64,000 bases of DNA from Salticus scenicus (lineage: Eukaryota; Arthropoda; Arachnida; Araneae; Salticidae), in contig OZ005649.1 in NCBI GenBank assembly GCA_963930645.1, forward strand, positions 381,939,887 to 382,003,886. Reading direction: 5' to 3'. The notes beneath the pieces were generated by a model. That model was given only the letters and a program-made list of their open reading frames with translations. It made no database searches and was not told where the DNA came from. The position numbers and the translations under genes are program-made. This document shows positions 23,089-34,164 of this stretch, one piece after another (position 1 is the first letter of the stretch; every line of letters begins with the position of its first letter).

Positions 23089-23640
23089 TTTAAAATGTCT
23101 TTTGAATGATGCATTAAAAATAATTTAATCATAATTAGAATTTGAAATATTGAAATTTTAATAAAACTAAATTTGCAATTAAATTGTAAATGAAAATGTA
23201 CATTTTTTGTTTATTGATGGAAATCGATGAAATTTGAACTGCAAGTTTGTCTTGTGATGTTCACGGTGAATAGTAAGTTTTGTGCTCGGGAGAGAAAAAT
23301 TGAAGGATTTTGAAATTTGCAATTTTTAATCCCAGTCACAAAAACGTGACCTCAATCAGTAACAGATGTTTTTCTTTCTCTCCACTTTCAAGATTTCGTC
23401 TGCGAAGTTAAAAGAGTGTCTATGGTAACTAAAATAATATGTATTGTTCAATCGCAAACGCATTTAGCTGGATTAAGAATCTCATGAAAAGTACAGGATG
23501 CAGAAAATTAAAAAAATTATAACTGATTGAGTTTTTGAAATAATCTCTCAATCTTTTGAGATTAGTTTCGTTTCATCGAGGTCTATATGCAAAAAATAAA
23601 TAAACATAATATAATAAAATAAAATATAAATAAATAAATA

Positions 23641-23855
23641 AAAATGGTTTATCTCTAAAAGATTTTGAGTTATAAAATATTTTGCGAAAAAATCGATGTT
23701 TCGTAAAATCTAAAAATATGGATCGCTGATCCGTATTTAATAAATAAATAAATAAATAAAAATGATTTATCTCTAAAAGATTTTGAGTTATAAAATGTTT
23801 TGTGAAAAAATCGATGTTTCGTAAAATCTAAAAATATGGATCGCTATTCCGTATT
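23641..23855. repeat. Two-copy direct repeat, period 118 bp
   Basis: Copies start at 23641 and 23759 (AAAATGRTTTATCTCTAAAA) and run about 97 bp each with few differences, separated by an AATA microsatellite. Confidence 0.88.
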
Positions 23856-24434
23856 TTGTTAAAATTTGTATATGGTTCGAAAGAAGATTAAACGACCTTT
23901 CAAAATATTCCGGTTGTTAAGAAATGGAACAATTAGTCTTTCGTAGTGGGCGGTTCAAAAAAGACGATCGAAAAAAAGAGAGTTTTTGGACCCTTTTAAG
24001 GGCTCGGGCTCATTTTCATGCGCCAATATCGCATAGGCAAATTTTTGCGTTTCTCTTCTCTCGCATAGTGGGCGACGGGCAAAGAGGCTCTCTGTTCGTC
24101 TATTCTCCCTCTGCTTGGAGAAATCACAGTGGGAGAAACATAACTGCTGAAGAGGATAGAGCTTTTATGTATGCACTAAGCATTTTTCCTGTCTCTGTGT
24201 TGTGATGTGAGTCAGGGGAAGAGACTGAGGCAATCGTCGGATAGACTCGGCACTTCAAGAAGCGAAAAAGGGGAGGCTAAATATGAGGTTATATAAGATT
24301 GGCAAGATTTTGCCATATTTAAATCGATAAAAAGTATGTTTTGTGTCACCGTATCGTGTAAGAATTCCATCTATAACTGGACCGAATTTTTACTCGCCAC
24401 AGTAAAAAATTTACTGTGGAAATTTCACGCCCTG

Positions 24435-24442
24435 GATTACTC
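24435..24442. repeat. Right 8-bp target duplication of hAT element
   Basis: GATTACTC, identical to 22065-22072. Confidence 0.85.
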
Positions 24443-24659
24443 CTTCTTGTTGCGTCGATTTTTTTTGTTATAAAGTAGATATTTTACCTTGCGTTTTTAA
24501 ATAGGGTCATCTAGAATCATTATAAAACTTTTCATACAATCGAAAGATTTCAAGTAGCCTAACTAAATTAAATGTTGTTACAGAGATGGATCATATATGA
24601 AATTTTATGCAGTTTTAAAGAGACATATTTAATTAATAAAATCAAAGCTCATGCCATAA

Positions 24660-24860
24660 TGCAGAATCGGGAAAAAAAAAACACTCGCTGTAATTTTGTT
24701 ATTAATTGATGCAGAAAAATCTAATATCCATCATTCAACAGGAAATTAAGTAATAAGGTAAAATTTTAAATTAGGGGTCATCTATATATTGAAATGAGCG
24801 CCAACTTTTATTTTTTCAATAGCAACACCCAATTTTGACTTCATAATTGAATACCTGAGA
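24660..24860 (+). repeat. Left arm of long diverged inverted repeat
   Basis: Matches the reverse complement of 28010-28225 with gaps. Shared blocks are GGGAAAAAAAAAAC, ACACTCGCTGTAATTT, then GGGGTCATCTAT and GCGCCAACTTT. Identity looks near 70% by eye. The arms enclose about 3.1 kb and may be the ends of an old DNA transposon. Confidence 0.55.
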
Positions 24861-25434
24861 GTCTGGCAGTGCGGGAAAGTATGCAGTTTGTATACTTTAC
24901 TTTAGTATTCATAGATTTATAACCAAAAATGTGTTAGGGATTTAAATCTAGAAAAATAAAATTAATACTTTCATGACAGCAAGTTTTTGTCTTTTTTTAT
25001 AGTATGTTCCGCCTGAGGGCGTTATTCTCTCAAGCTACACTTTTTCAAAAAAAGTTTTTCTGTATTCATACTTATGTTACGCATGAATATACATAATAAT
25101 TATTCTCTTTCTAGTGAAAGTATTTGTATTCATAGTATTTTGATTGTACCAATATGAATATAGGGAATATTCTAAAAAAAAAAAAAAACAGTAACATACA
25201 AATTTCAAAAGAAACGCCCACTGGAAGAGTTACAGATATCCAACTGACGTGAATCTACGCCAGTGCCCATGAAAGTGTTAAGATCTTTCAAAAATTAAAC
25301 AAACTTTTACTGTTTCAAACCAAAAATTTTTTAAGAAAAAAAGTATTATAAAATCTAATAATTATAAAACTTTATCATTTTTACAGCATCTTGGTTATCC
25401 CTGGTTTCTCTTTTTTAAATACGCATATATTTAA

Positions 25435-25729
25435 CCCTTTGCGCTCGGCATATTTTCCGTAAGACACGCCTTTTGGCGTTCCTTTAAAACGTCACACGTA
25501 TAGTTTCCAACTTACTAGTACTTTTTGGCTACCTAAAATTTGTAATAATTTGTTTTATTTTACTTCATCATTAAATAAAATAAATCTTTCTGTTAAAATT
25601 TTCCGGTAGCCGAAAGGTAGCCTATAGTTACATGTTTTAGAAAAATAACATTTCATTTGCAGAGGAACACCTGAAGGCGTGGCTCGATTTTTTAATGTCC
25701 CCTCAGAAGGGACATACGAGCGATAAGGG
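25435..25729. mobile_element. piggyBac-type MITE, 295 bp
   Basis: TTAA flanks both ends (25431-25434 and 25730-25733). The termini are CCCTTTGCGCTCG and, read inward from the right, CCCTTATCGCTCG. Further inside, an ACGCCTTTTGGCGTTCCT block has an inverted partner, and two GGTAGCC/GGCTACC motifs lie near the centre, so it can fold back almost completely. It has no ORF. TTAA duplications with CCY-type ends are the piggyBac signature. Confidence 0.82.
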
Positions 25730-26041
25730 TTAAATGCTTCATTGGAGAATATATTTTAGTGAAAAATGTGCGATATTTTTCAATTCAAAAGTCTCATCAT
25801 GACTATACTGATCACCAATAAAAATTAAATTTTCCTTCACTTTATTTTGTAAGTGTGGCATAATATACGAACTGAAATAATACATATTTATACACATAAC
25901 AATGCATAAACTAAATCTTTTCTGATAAATTATTCTAAGGTATCATGAAGTAGACATTAAACAATTTTAATCGTTTTGGTCAGTTTAACTCTTTGAAACT
26001 GTACGATTTGTTTTACAATTTCTACGAAAATATAGTTTCTT

Positions 26042-26854
26042 ATTTAAAACATTTAAATACCTTTAAATATCCTTTTATTCGAGCAGCGTAGATGATATAT
26101 TTCGACTCGCAAATTCGCGGTCATCTTCAGATGTTTGTTTTGCCGCTCTGTTGACTATCGTCTTCATCCGTTTCCACATCATCTTCTTCAGTTCTTACGT
26201 CATTCTTTCGTCGATATTTATCTATCACGTGTTGCCAATCCTTTGGTATAATGCTATGCTCTCTTTCGTTAATGGCAGTGTTAGAGGCTAATATTTCTAA
26301 GGCTTCTCTTTTTAATGCGTAGTTATGCGAATTATAAGGTGCTATTTTGGTGGTTTTTAGAGTATTATGTATTATTGGGTTATTTATGTGTGTGCGTGAT
26401 AAAGCGGTGGAGCATCTATTATATTTAAGGTCGTTAATATGTTCAGTTTCCCGGCCAGTTTAACGACCTAAAATATAATAGATGCTCCGCCGCTTTATCA
26501 CGCACACACATAAATAACCCAATAATACCTACTACTCTAAAAACCACCAAAATAGCACCTTATAATTCGCATAACTACGCATTAAAAAGAGAAGCCTTAG
26601 AAATATTAGCCTCTAACAGTCCATTAACGAAAGAGAGCATAGCATTATACCAAAGGATTGGCAACACGTGATAGATAAATATCGACGAAAGAATGACGTA
26701 AGAACGGAAGAAGATGATGTGGAAACGGATGAAGACGATAGTCAACAGAGCGGCAAAACAAACATCTGAAGATGTCCGCGAATTTGCGAGTCGAAATATA
26801 TCATCTACGCTGCTCAAATAAAAGGATATTTAAAGGTATTTAAATGTTTTAAAT
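26042..26854. repeat. Near-perfect 396-bp foldback (large inverted repeat)
   Basis: Left arm 26042-26437 and right arm 26460-26854 are reverse complements with only scattered substitutions and a few 1-2 base indels, joined by a 22-bp spacer. Read outward from the centre, each arm carries fragments such as ALKREALEILAS and LTKESIALYQRIGNT in one frame, so the arms derive from a once-coding sequence. They end with a CTGAAGATG...CGAGTCGAAATA block and then an AATAAAAGG motif, similar to the 3' tails of Penelope-like retroelements as I remember them. That family call is tentative. No target duplication was identified. Confidence 0.88.
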
Positions 26855-27092
26855 GTTAATACGTCCTTTTATGCCTTTGCATATATATAGTTTCTTAATT
26901 AAAATATATTTAGAAAAGTAATTTTTAAAGGCTAAAGTATCCTTAAAATAATAATCCTCCCCACACAAAATAAATAAATAAATAAGTAAATAGAAAAAAT
27001 AAAGCAATATATGAACTAAATGATTAACCTTTAGACTATGACATTAGTTAAGAAGCGATTTAACAAGCCTGCATTGCATTCCAATACCACTC

Positions 27093-27123
<31 letters not shown>

Positions 27124-29745
27124 CTTTTTTTAATTGACAATTTTTACGTTGACTATTTATCCAGCTAAATAGAGAAATAGTTGGCTATTTCTTTATTTTA
27201 AACAGTAAGCCCAGCCTATTTAGTTGATTTTTTTCTTCTAGCGTTCGTTTAAAGAATTCAAAATTTATCACAAGTAATCGATGAGGCAAATGCCACTTGT
27301 GTATATTTTTGCCAACATAAAATACGGGGTTTAATACGAATACGCATAGTCCCTTTTTCTTTTTCTTATATATTCTTTTGTTTTAGAAGAACGATAAAAG
27401 GTATGTGGGGCTTGTTTTCTTCAGAAAACAAGAATTCGTTTGCTAATATTGATGTCTAAAAATCCCCTTTTTTGTTTCATTTCTTGGCGTTCGACGTTGT
27501 TTTTATACAGTTTGACACTTAAATAAATATTTTGTTTAATTTTCTCTGTTATTTTCTTTAGATTTTCTTTGTTATCTCACGCAAAATGTTATAAGAGATG
27601 GCCCCCTAAGCCGCCCCAAATAATAGATTTATTTATATCTCGAAAACTAATAACTGCAATGAGCTGCAAATTTGCATACTGATATATATTTTTTTTTATT
27701 AGGGTTCGTTTTATGTAAAAATTAATATAGGTCATAATTCTTAATTTTTTTTAAATATTAATTTATTAGCATTTTTTATAATTAAAAATATTTTTCAGAA
27801 TCAAAAGTAATAATGGATTATGTTTGGGTTTCTTCACTGTATCTTGGAAAAAAAAATGAAATATCGATCAAGTTATTTTGAAGATATCAATAAAAGTTTG
27901 AAATATGAATTTAACATTAGCACCTTCAAACTTTGAACGCTTATAACTATATATAAAAATAAGTAAAATATTCAACCAATATACTTTTTCGCATCGTCGC
28001 GACTCCAGAAATTCAAATATAAAATAAAAATTGGTTATTACCACCGATAAAAAATCAAAGTTGGTGCGCGTTTTAATAGGTATATGACCCCCAATTCAAA
28101 AATTCACTTCATTTTCGAAAAGTACTAACAATTCCTAGTCGAATGATACCTATTACATTTTTGTGCAACGATTAGCAACGAAATTACATCGAGTGTTGCG
28201 TTTTTTTTTTCCCCCGGGCTCTACATACCCATATAATGTCGTTACTTTTTCGATATGGACCATTATTAATGATCAACAGCGAAGATAATTTTCCTTTTCT
28301 TTATCACGTTCTTAAATATTTTGGTTTCATGTCATAATGTAAATAAATTTGCTTTGTTATTAGTTTTATTTATTCTAATATTAATATATTTAACGTAATA
28401 ATATTATGCGGAATTTGCTAATCTTATTACTTAAACATTTATAGAAAAACGTATTTACGGATTACTGATGATCTTAGAAAAATAATAATAATAATAATTT
28501 TAAAAAATGATATTTTGATTTTGTTGTATGAATGTGAATTTCAAAAAATTTCATGTCTTTAACACCAAACTTTAATTGATAAATAATAAAACATATTTTA
28601 AATTAGTAAGAATAATGTAGTTTAAGAAGAAGAATGTAGTATCGTGGAAATAATTAATTTTATTTATATATTTTTTATCTTTTGAAGTTTTATAAAACAA
28701 TATTACTTTTTTAGAAATGATATTTTATTAATGGTTAAGAAAAAAAAAAAAAAAGAAAAAGAAATATTTGTTCAGTGCCATTCAGTGCAAAGACAGAGAT
28801 TTTTTTTTCTATAGATGCAAAAGAACAAGACAATGAGAAAGGATAAGTTAAAAGAGGAGGTTAAAGGATTCTGTTAGAGTGAAATAAAAAAAGAAGGTAC
28901 TGACCCACAATAAAAAAAAAAAAAAAATATATATATATAAAACCTAAACAAATGGTAGCTTTTTTATTATCCTATTATATAATCAGACACTTAATAAAAA
29001 ACACCATGCAGTATGTAATAAAAGTTATTTAACAATAGTTGTTAATTAAACCTCAAAATCTGAGAAATATATTTGAAGATTCAAAATTATAATAATTATA
29101 ATAAAAAAGAAAATATCTAGTATTATTGTGTATTCTACTTTAAAAATTTCCAGAAAATCCTCCCAGTCTTTGAAAACTACATTATTCAAAAGAGAGGTTC
29201 ATTTTTGCGTATAAATCAGCCCTATAGCCCACTTTACATTCATGTATTTTTCTGACTTTTCTATTTTTGTACTTTTCTGCACCTCCAGTCTGCTTTGTTG
29301 GTAAGCTTCTTTCAGTACTTTGCCTTACAACAATTTACTGCTCCTGTGAAAGGTGTTTTCACCACTCCTTGCACACGAGCCCGTTCACAATGCATACGCG
29401 GTGAGTTCTTTTCTTTTCCTTTTATCACTAGAGCTTTTTCTCCCTACGTTTTTGTATATTGTTAACAACCGTTTTCTAAAATGACTTTTGAATTCGCTTT
29501 GGTTCCACCTAAAAGGCCGAGCCGTTAACACATGAGTTATCATCTTTAGCGACTATTAGATTATTCTTAAACCCTCCCTGACATCAGGGCTAAATGTTTT
29601 CACGACGATGGCAAAATGGCGTAAAGTCGAAAAAAGCTGTGTTATTTTCAGATGTAAATTTCAACCGTAACATATTATAGAGGCATTATTTCATGTTACA
29701 AACATTAGTTCTGAAATAATGTTTTGACGATAGGAGCTAATAATA
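26855..29745. other. AT-rich spacer, no gene seen (contains right arm of an inverted repeat)
   Basis: Homopolymers include a T-run at 27096-27123. Apart from the inverted-repeat arm at 28010-28225, no ORF or element end is supported. Confidence 0.5.
28010..28225 (-). repeat. Right arm of long diverged inverted repeat
   Basis: Partner of 24660-24860 in opposite orientation. Neither a clean terminus nor a target duplication could be fixed. Confidence 0.55.
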
Positions 29746-29747
29746 TA

Positions 29748-30120
29748 CAGGGTGTTTCAAAACTCATGGGCAAAATTTTAAGGGGTGGTAGAAAACGTCT
29801 AAATAAGTCATTTTCACCATACAATGCATGGGCGGAGATCAAGCGGTGACCTCTAGAGGCGCTGTAATGGAAAGTATAGAGCGCACGCTTTCTTACAGAT
29901 CGTCATTTCTACCGTAGATTTCAGCAGGCATGCGACATACAGTAATCAGGAAAAGGCGGGCATGCATTTTATGTATGGTCTGGCGAATGGGAATGCTCTG
30001 GAAGCCGCAAGACTGTTGTGGTATTTTTCGGTCTGGCACGTGTCTTCTCGGGAAACGCTTCCTGTACAGTCTTGCGGCTTCCAGAGCATTCCCATTCGCC
30101 AGACCATACATAAAATGCAT
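29748..30120. mobile_element. mariner-like fragment rearranged into a hairpin
   Basis: Begins CAGGGTGTTTCAAAACTCAT after a TA, like the ends of many arthropod Tc1/mariner relatives. It contains an inverted duplication: 29962-30016 and 30066-30120 are perfect 55-bp reverse complements around a 49-bp loop. The right half on the minus strand keeps the original coding sequence. The other end of the element is missing; superfamily sequence of a different kind starts right at 30121. Confidence 0.7.
29962..30120 (-). pseudogene. Transposase N-terminal helix-turn-helix fragment (DUF4817-like)
   Basis: The minus-strand frame starting at 30120 reads MHFMYGLANGNALEAARLYR, then KRFPRRHVPDRK. This matches the compact DNA-binding domain found at the start of some arthropod Tc1/mariner-related transposases (Y-x-N-A-x-A-A-x-x-Y...RFP.R..P). 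Only about 36 residues are original. Past the loop, the frame reads into the inverted copy, so the protein is chimeric and dead. Confidence 0.65.
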
Positions 30121-30348
30121 TTAGTGTAGCACATTTAGAATACCAAGTTTGGACTTTCTGCTATAACTTGTTGTTGAGATATAGTGATAACAGACACACA
30201 GACATACAGACACACACACAGACGAACCGCTAAAAATATGATTTTCGAATTCAGGACCCCTAAAAACATGTAAATGTACAAAAAATGCAATTTCGGAAGT
30301 TCGACCCAAAAACAACACTTTCACTACCTTATGGATAAGAGAAAGTAA
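30121..30348 (+). mobile_element. Hairpin-ended element, family 2, 3' fragment
   Basis: Starts in TTAGTGTAGCAC, has CACACAGACATACAGACACA (30194 onward), AAAACATGTAAATG, and ends in a hairpin with arms CTTTC...GAGAAAGTAA. It matches 44056-44281 and the reverse complement of 44498-44740. It lacks the 5' half. Confidence 0.75.
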
Positions 30349-30364
30349 AAATAATTATAAAATG

Positions 30365-30800
30365 AAAAAAAAAAAAAAAAAAAAAAACTTTTTATATACC
30401 ATGTTTTAAATTTTCTGATGAATCACAGAGTTCTTATCAATGTACATAAAATTTTTAAAGTGATAATGACGTCAATTTTTGTGATATGCATAGCTTAACT
30501 TTTTATAACTTTTTAATGTTCACGTTTAATTAAATGTACTTATTTTTATGTCGAAGGACAATGAACTCGTAAATTCTTTTTGGCAGAAATTAAATCATAG
30601 TTAATATTTGAATGGCTTTTTTAACGCAGTTAAGATGGTATTATTTTCATATTTTAATTAATTATAAGAAAACCAATCAAAAATTCGAAAATCGGACTTT
30701 GAAGTATCATGTTGTCATCGGGTTCTGAGCTGTTGTAAAAGTTTCAAATGTCTAGCTAGTAGGGAAGTTAGATAAAATTCGATTGCAAGATTTGTACCGG
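30365..30800 (+). repeat. Dispersed repeat shared with 55200-56660
   Basis: An A-run followed by ACTTTTTATATACCATG, then GATAATGACGTCAATTTTTG and AACTTTTTATAACTTTTTAA. The same blocks occur at 55200-55235 and 56280-56420, where they are separated by another repeat. Ends with GTACCGGACAAACAAAC, like an RTE/SINE-type tail. Confidence 0.6.
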
Positions 30801-31560
30801 ACAAACAAACAAGAATAGAAGTTAATAAAAACATGGTAATAGACATGCACACTTATGTAAGCTAAAAGATTTTATATCGGATCTTTTATTTATTTATTTA
30901 TTATTATTATTTATTTTTAAATAAAAATTAAAACTGAAATAACGAAATGAAACAAAATATGTCTACTTCCAGTCATTCCTAATATAAATCTGTTTTTACA
31001 AATACAGATAAGTAAAATAAAAATATCAAAGCGAGATTAATTTTTAAAAATAAATGTAAATAAAAAGAGGTGTAAAAATCATTTTTATGTCCCTACAGAT
31101 GCTTAATTGATGACATTATGAATTAAATAAAAGTAACTTTGACTGTGAAGAAACAAATATTATAAAAGCCACATGTTGCCATGAAAATCGAAAATCAATA
31201 CTGGCTACTACAAGCAGAGAGAGGGAAATGGAGAGATATAATGTACAACAGTGAAATGTAATATTAATGCTCACGCCAAACTACTATTTATTGACTTTAT
31301 TCGCAGTCACGAGATGATTGTGTGGAGGCTTCTTCATATTTATTGTTTTGTTTTTCTCATTAGAACCCTCACTGACGTTATTCTCTTTTAGCCCTAAATA
31401 GAAGTAAAACTCGAAATCGCATAATTATATATAATGTGAAGAATGCCGTCGATTTCCAGTATATCAAGTCGCTGAAGAAAAGTATTTGCCATCTTTTAGT
31501 GCAATGTTTAATAAAGATAATTCTTTCCAACTAAATAGAAAGGGTGTATCAGGGGTTCTA
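30801..31560. other. AT-rich spacer, no gene seen
   Basis: Short TTTA microsatellite near 30880-30925 and no supported feature. Confidence 0.5.
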
Positions 31561-31569
31561 ACCAATAGT

Positions 31570-31728
31570 ACACACCGCCCACATAGTGTGGTGGTTAGTG
31601 TCCTGAACCCAGGTACGAATCCAGGACAAGGCATGGGGTGCCCCTTTCCAAATGGAAATCAATTCGACGACCCCCCAACCAATGCATACTAATGCCAAAT
31701 GCAGCGCCATTCGGGAAAAAAAAAATAA
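31570..31728 (+). mobile_element. tRNA-derived SINE
   Basis: An A-box-like TGGTGGTTAGTG and a B-box-like GGTACGAATCC lie 20 bp apart, so the tRNA head has an internal deletion. They are followed by a body with CCCCTTTCCAAATGGAAATC and an A-rich tail at 31718-31728. The head would act as an internal RNA polymerase III promoter if intact. A 68-aa frame through it is spurious. Confidence 0.55.
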
Positions 31729-31749
31729 TAAAACACTTTTACTTATAAA

Positions 31750-33130
31750 GTTTTAGTAGTAACTTTTCTATGCCGTACATAGTTTCGTCTCCAGTTCTAG
31801 GTTGGTTACCAATTCCTCTACAATGAATGTTTTATACTACAACGATTTCATGCCATCAGTTTAAAAATAAGATTAATTTAACTGTAACGGAACGAACTTA
31901 TTGGCATATTATAGTTATTTCTTGTAGTTTTGAATAAAGTCAAATTTTGTTTGTTTTGTATGTACTTGTTATTATTAGCTTGCAACCCTGCTTTCATGCG
32001 ACTAAAATATCTAAGTAGAATTCATTTGTTATGTTAAAAACTTAATTTTGTAGTAACGTTTTCAAATGTGATGACTTCTAGTATAGCACGATATGATTTC
32101 ATTGCACACTGGTGGAACTTTGTTTACTAGTTGTCTATTAAATGACCTGTTAACAACAACTTTTAAGATTTACCCGATAGTCGTTGCTAGAGGGCTGGAA
32201 TTTGCAGTATTCATAATATTAAGGAAAAAGTCTTGACATTTCAATTCTAGGACATTCTAATGTGTGTTTAAAATAATTCTAATTTGATCACAAACTCAAC
32301 AAAATACTAAAAAAAAGAGAGAGAGAGAGAAAACGGATACACGGTAGTGTTATAAGTGTTATTCCTTCGAAAGAGTTATAAACAAAATTAAGACTGAATT
32401 TAAATAAAATAATTCGATTGATTCATTGCAGTTGAAGTGCATCAGTTGAAATAAAACTTTTCTGACATAATTTGTTTTCAGTTTCTGATATAAGTTCATT
32501 AATTATTGTCGAGAATATACATGTGACTAACAATGCTTTTTCTAAAGTACAAACATTCATTTTTAATTTTTATTGAGATATTAAATAGTAAAAATAGATA
32601 AATATACAGAATAAACATTAATTACCTTTAACTAAGAATTATTGTAAATTTACGGAGACTCTTGATAAAAATTTCAGTATATTTACAGAATTGCTTTATA
32701 TTGTGGCTTTTGTCACGGTCAACATTAAGAACAGTACGCAAATGACAGCAAGAAAGAAATGTTCTTAAATAGTGTTACTAGAACAATTACTTTAGGGTTA
32801 TTTATTCATATTTTTTTCCTGGTAAAACAGATGATACGTTCGTAAGAAAAGAGATGAGTTATTGCCTTACTAAATATAGACAACATACAGAAAAATACCT
32901 ATAGCTACCTATTCCCAGTTGTTACATCTTTCATTTCCGAAATTCACCATAATAATTTGTAACGACTCTTATGTTCCAAACCAAATTATTGTTTTGATAT
33001 AGAAATCTATAAATTATAAACGTCAGTTAAAATAGTTTAGGAAAAAACCTTTCTGGTAACACATTTTATAATTTTATACTCCGAACCTTTCCATACGTGC
33101 GATTTTAACCGCCATTTATCACGTGGTAAG
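31750..33130. other. AT-rich spacer, no gene seen
   Basis: Only a short GA microsatellite near 32316-32330; no supported ORF or repeat end. Confidence 0.5.
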
Positions 33131-33140
33131 ATAAAAAAAT

Positions 33141-33941
33141 GTAAACGCACCAGTAGTGGATACTTTAAGGACATTTTCCGGCTATTTTTTGTGTAATTTC
33201 CTAAATTTTAGAGTTTCAAAAAATAATTAATATTTCAGAACTTTACTAACTTTTTCTTAACACGACTGTATTATGAAAATTGCTAATTGTAGCATTTATA
33301 TATGTAAAAAATCAAAAATTTGAAGAGCTTAAAATGAGCCTGTAGTGGACACACTAAAGACCCAGTAGTGGACCCTTTTTTGTTCCAGTAGTGGACCCCT
33401 TTGATTTTTTGCTTTAAAATTCAACTCTAAAATTGCTAGATTACAGAATTGTGCCCACTACTGGATCTGGCATTAAAAATCACATGAGCCAGTAGTGGAC
33501 AGTGCTGTCCACTATTTGTCATGATGACATTTTTTTGGTACCAGTAGTGGACACCCATAAAAATACTGTGTGTTAATACAAGATTTAAAAAATGGCACAA
33601 TAAATGAATTCTGCATACTTATTTTAGTCATATGAAAGCAAAAGGTAGAAGAAATCAGTTAAAAATACGCAGAGAGCGAGCAAATAAAATTTCATTTTCT
33701 TATTCAAAGTCATAAGACGAAAACGGCAAAATCACAAAAAGTGGAAATTTTTTTAGTTAAACTAACATTATTTTAAAACTAATGGCCGGAATTATTTTTT
33801 GTTAAAGGGTTTAACAGTAAAGGACTATAACTCACTTCCTGAACATTGCTCGAATCTTCAGAATTTTTAGGTAGCTTATTTTCCGAGTTTAAAATTAAAA
33901 GTGTCCACTACTGGTGCAGGGTCCACTACTGGTGCGTTTAC
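33141..33941. mobile_element. Inverted-repeat element carrying a repeated CCAGTAGTGGAC motif
   Basis: The ends are perfect 20-bp inverted repeats, GTAAACGCACCAGTAGTGGA at 33141-33160 and its reverse complement at 33922-33941. Inside, copies of the 12-bp core lie at about 33345, 33361, 33384, 33448 (reverse), 33491, 33540, 33901 (reverse) and as part of both ends; a partial inverted copy is near 33510. There is no transposase frame in this 801-bp segment. Repeated sites of this kind are commonly transposase-binding sites in a non-autonomous DNA element. No clear target duplication is visible, so the superfamily is not assigned. Confidence 0.75.
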
Positions 33942-34164
33942 CTTATATACGTATAGCTATAAAAATTGAAAAAAGGTATAAAATTTTAGATTTTTTTGAA
34001 AATTTTCTGTGATTATATTATATATTTATTGTTTTCGGTGAGTAGAGAAGTGAAGTTAAGGTAAATTAAAAATTTCCATAGCACCACTACATAAAAAACA
34101 TTTACTCAAAGTAAATTCAGCTGAATCGGTTTCGGAACTCCATTTCTATATCTTATTCGAGTTT

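Larger units (their letters stand above)
22073..24434. mobile_element. hAT-superfamily element with 8-bp target duplication
   Basis: The ends are CAGGGCCCGAAATTTC at 22073 and, reading inward from 24434, CAGGGCGTGAAATTTC, an imperfect inverted repeat beginning CAG. GATTACTC flanks both sides exactly (22065-22072 and 24435-24442). An 8-bp duplication with CAG...CTG ends defines hAT. ACTCGCCACA-type motifs recur just inside both ends. At 2362 bp it is long enough for a transposase, but no hAT transposase motif is seen; the 93-aa frame at 23924-24205 is not recognised. It seems non-autonomous and carries other repeats (22541-23088 and 23641-23855). Confidence 0.85.

Noticed and set aside
33340..33940. 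CRISPR-like array of CCAGTAGTGGAC
   Set aside because: Copies are in both orientations with irregular spacing in a eukaryotic genome and share the core with terminal inverted repeats; a transposon explains them better.
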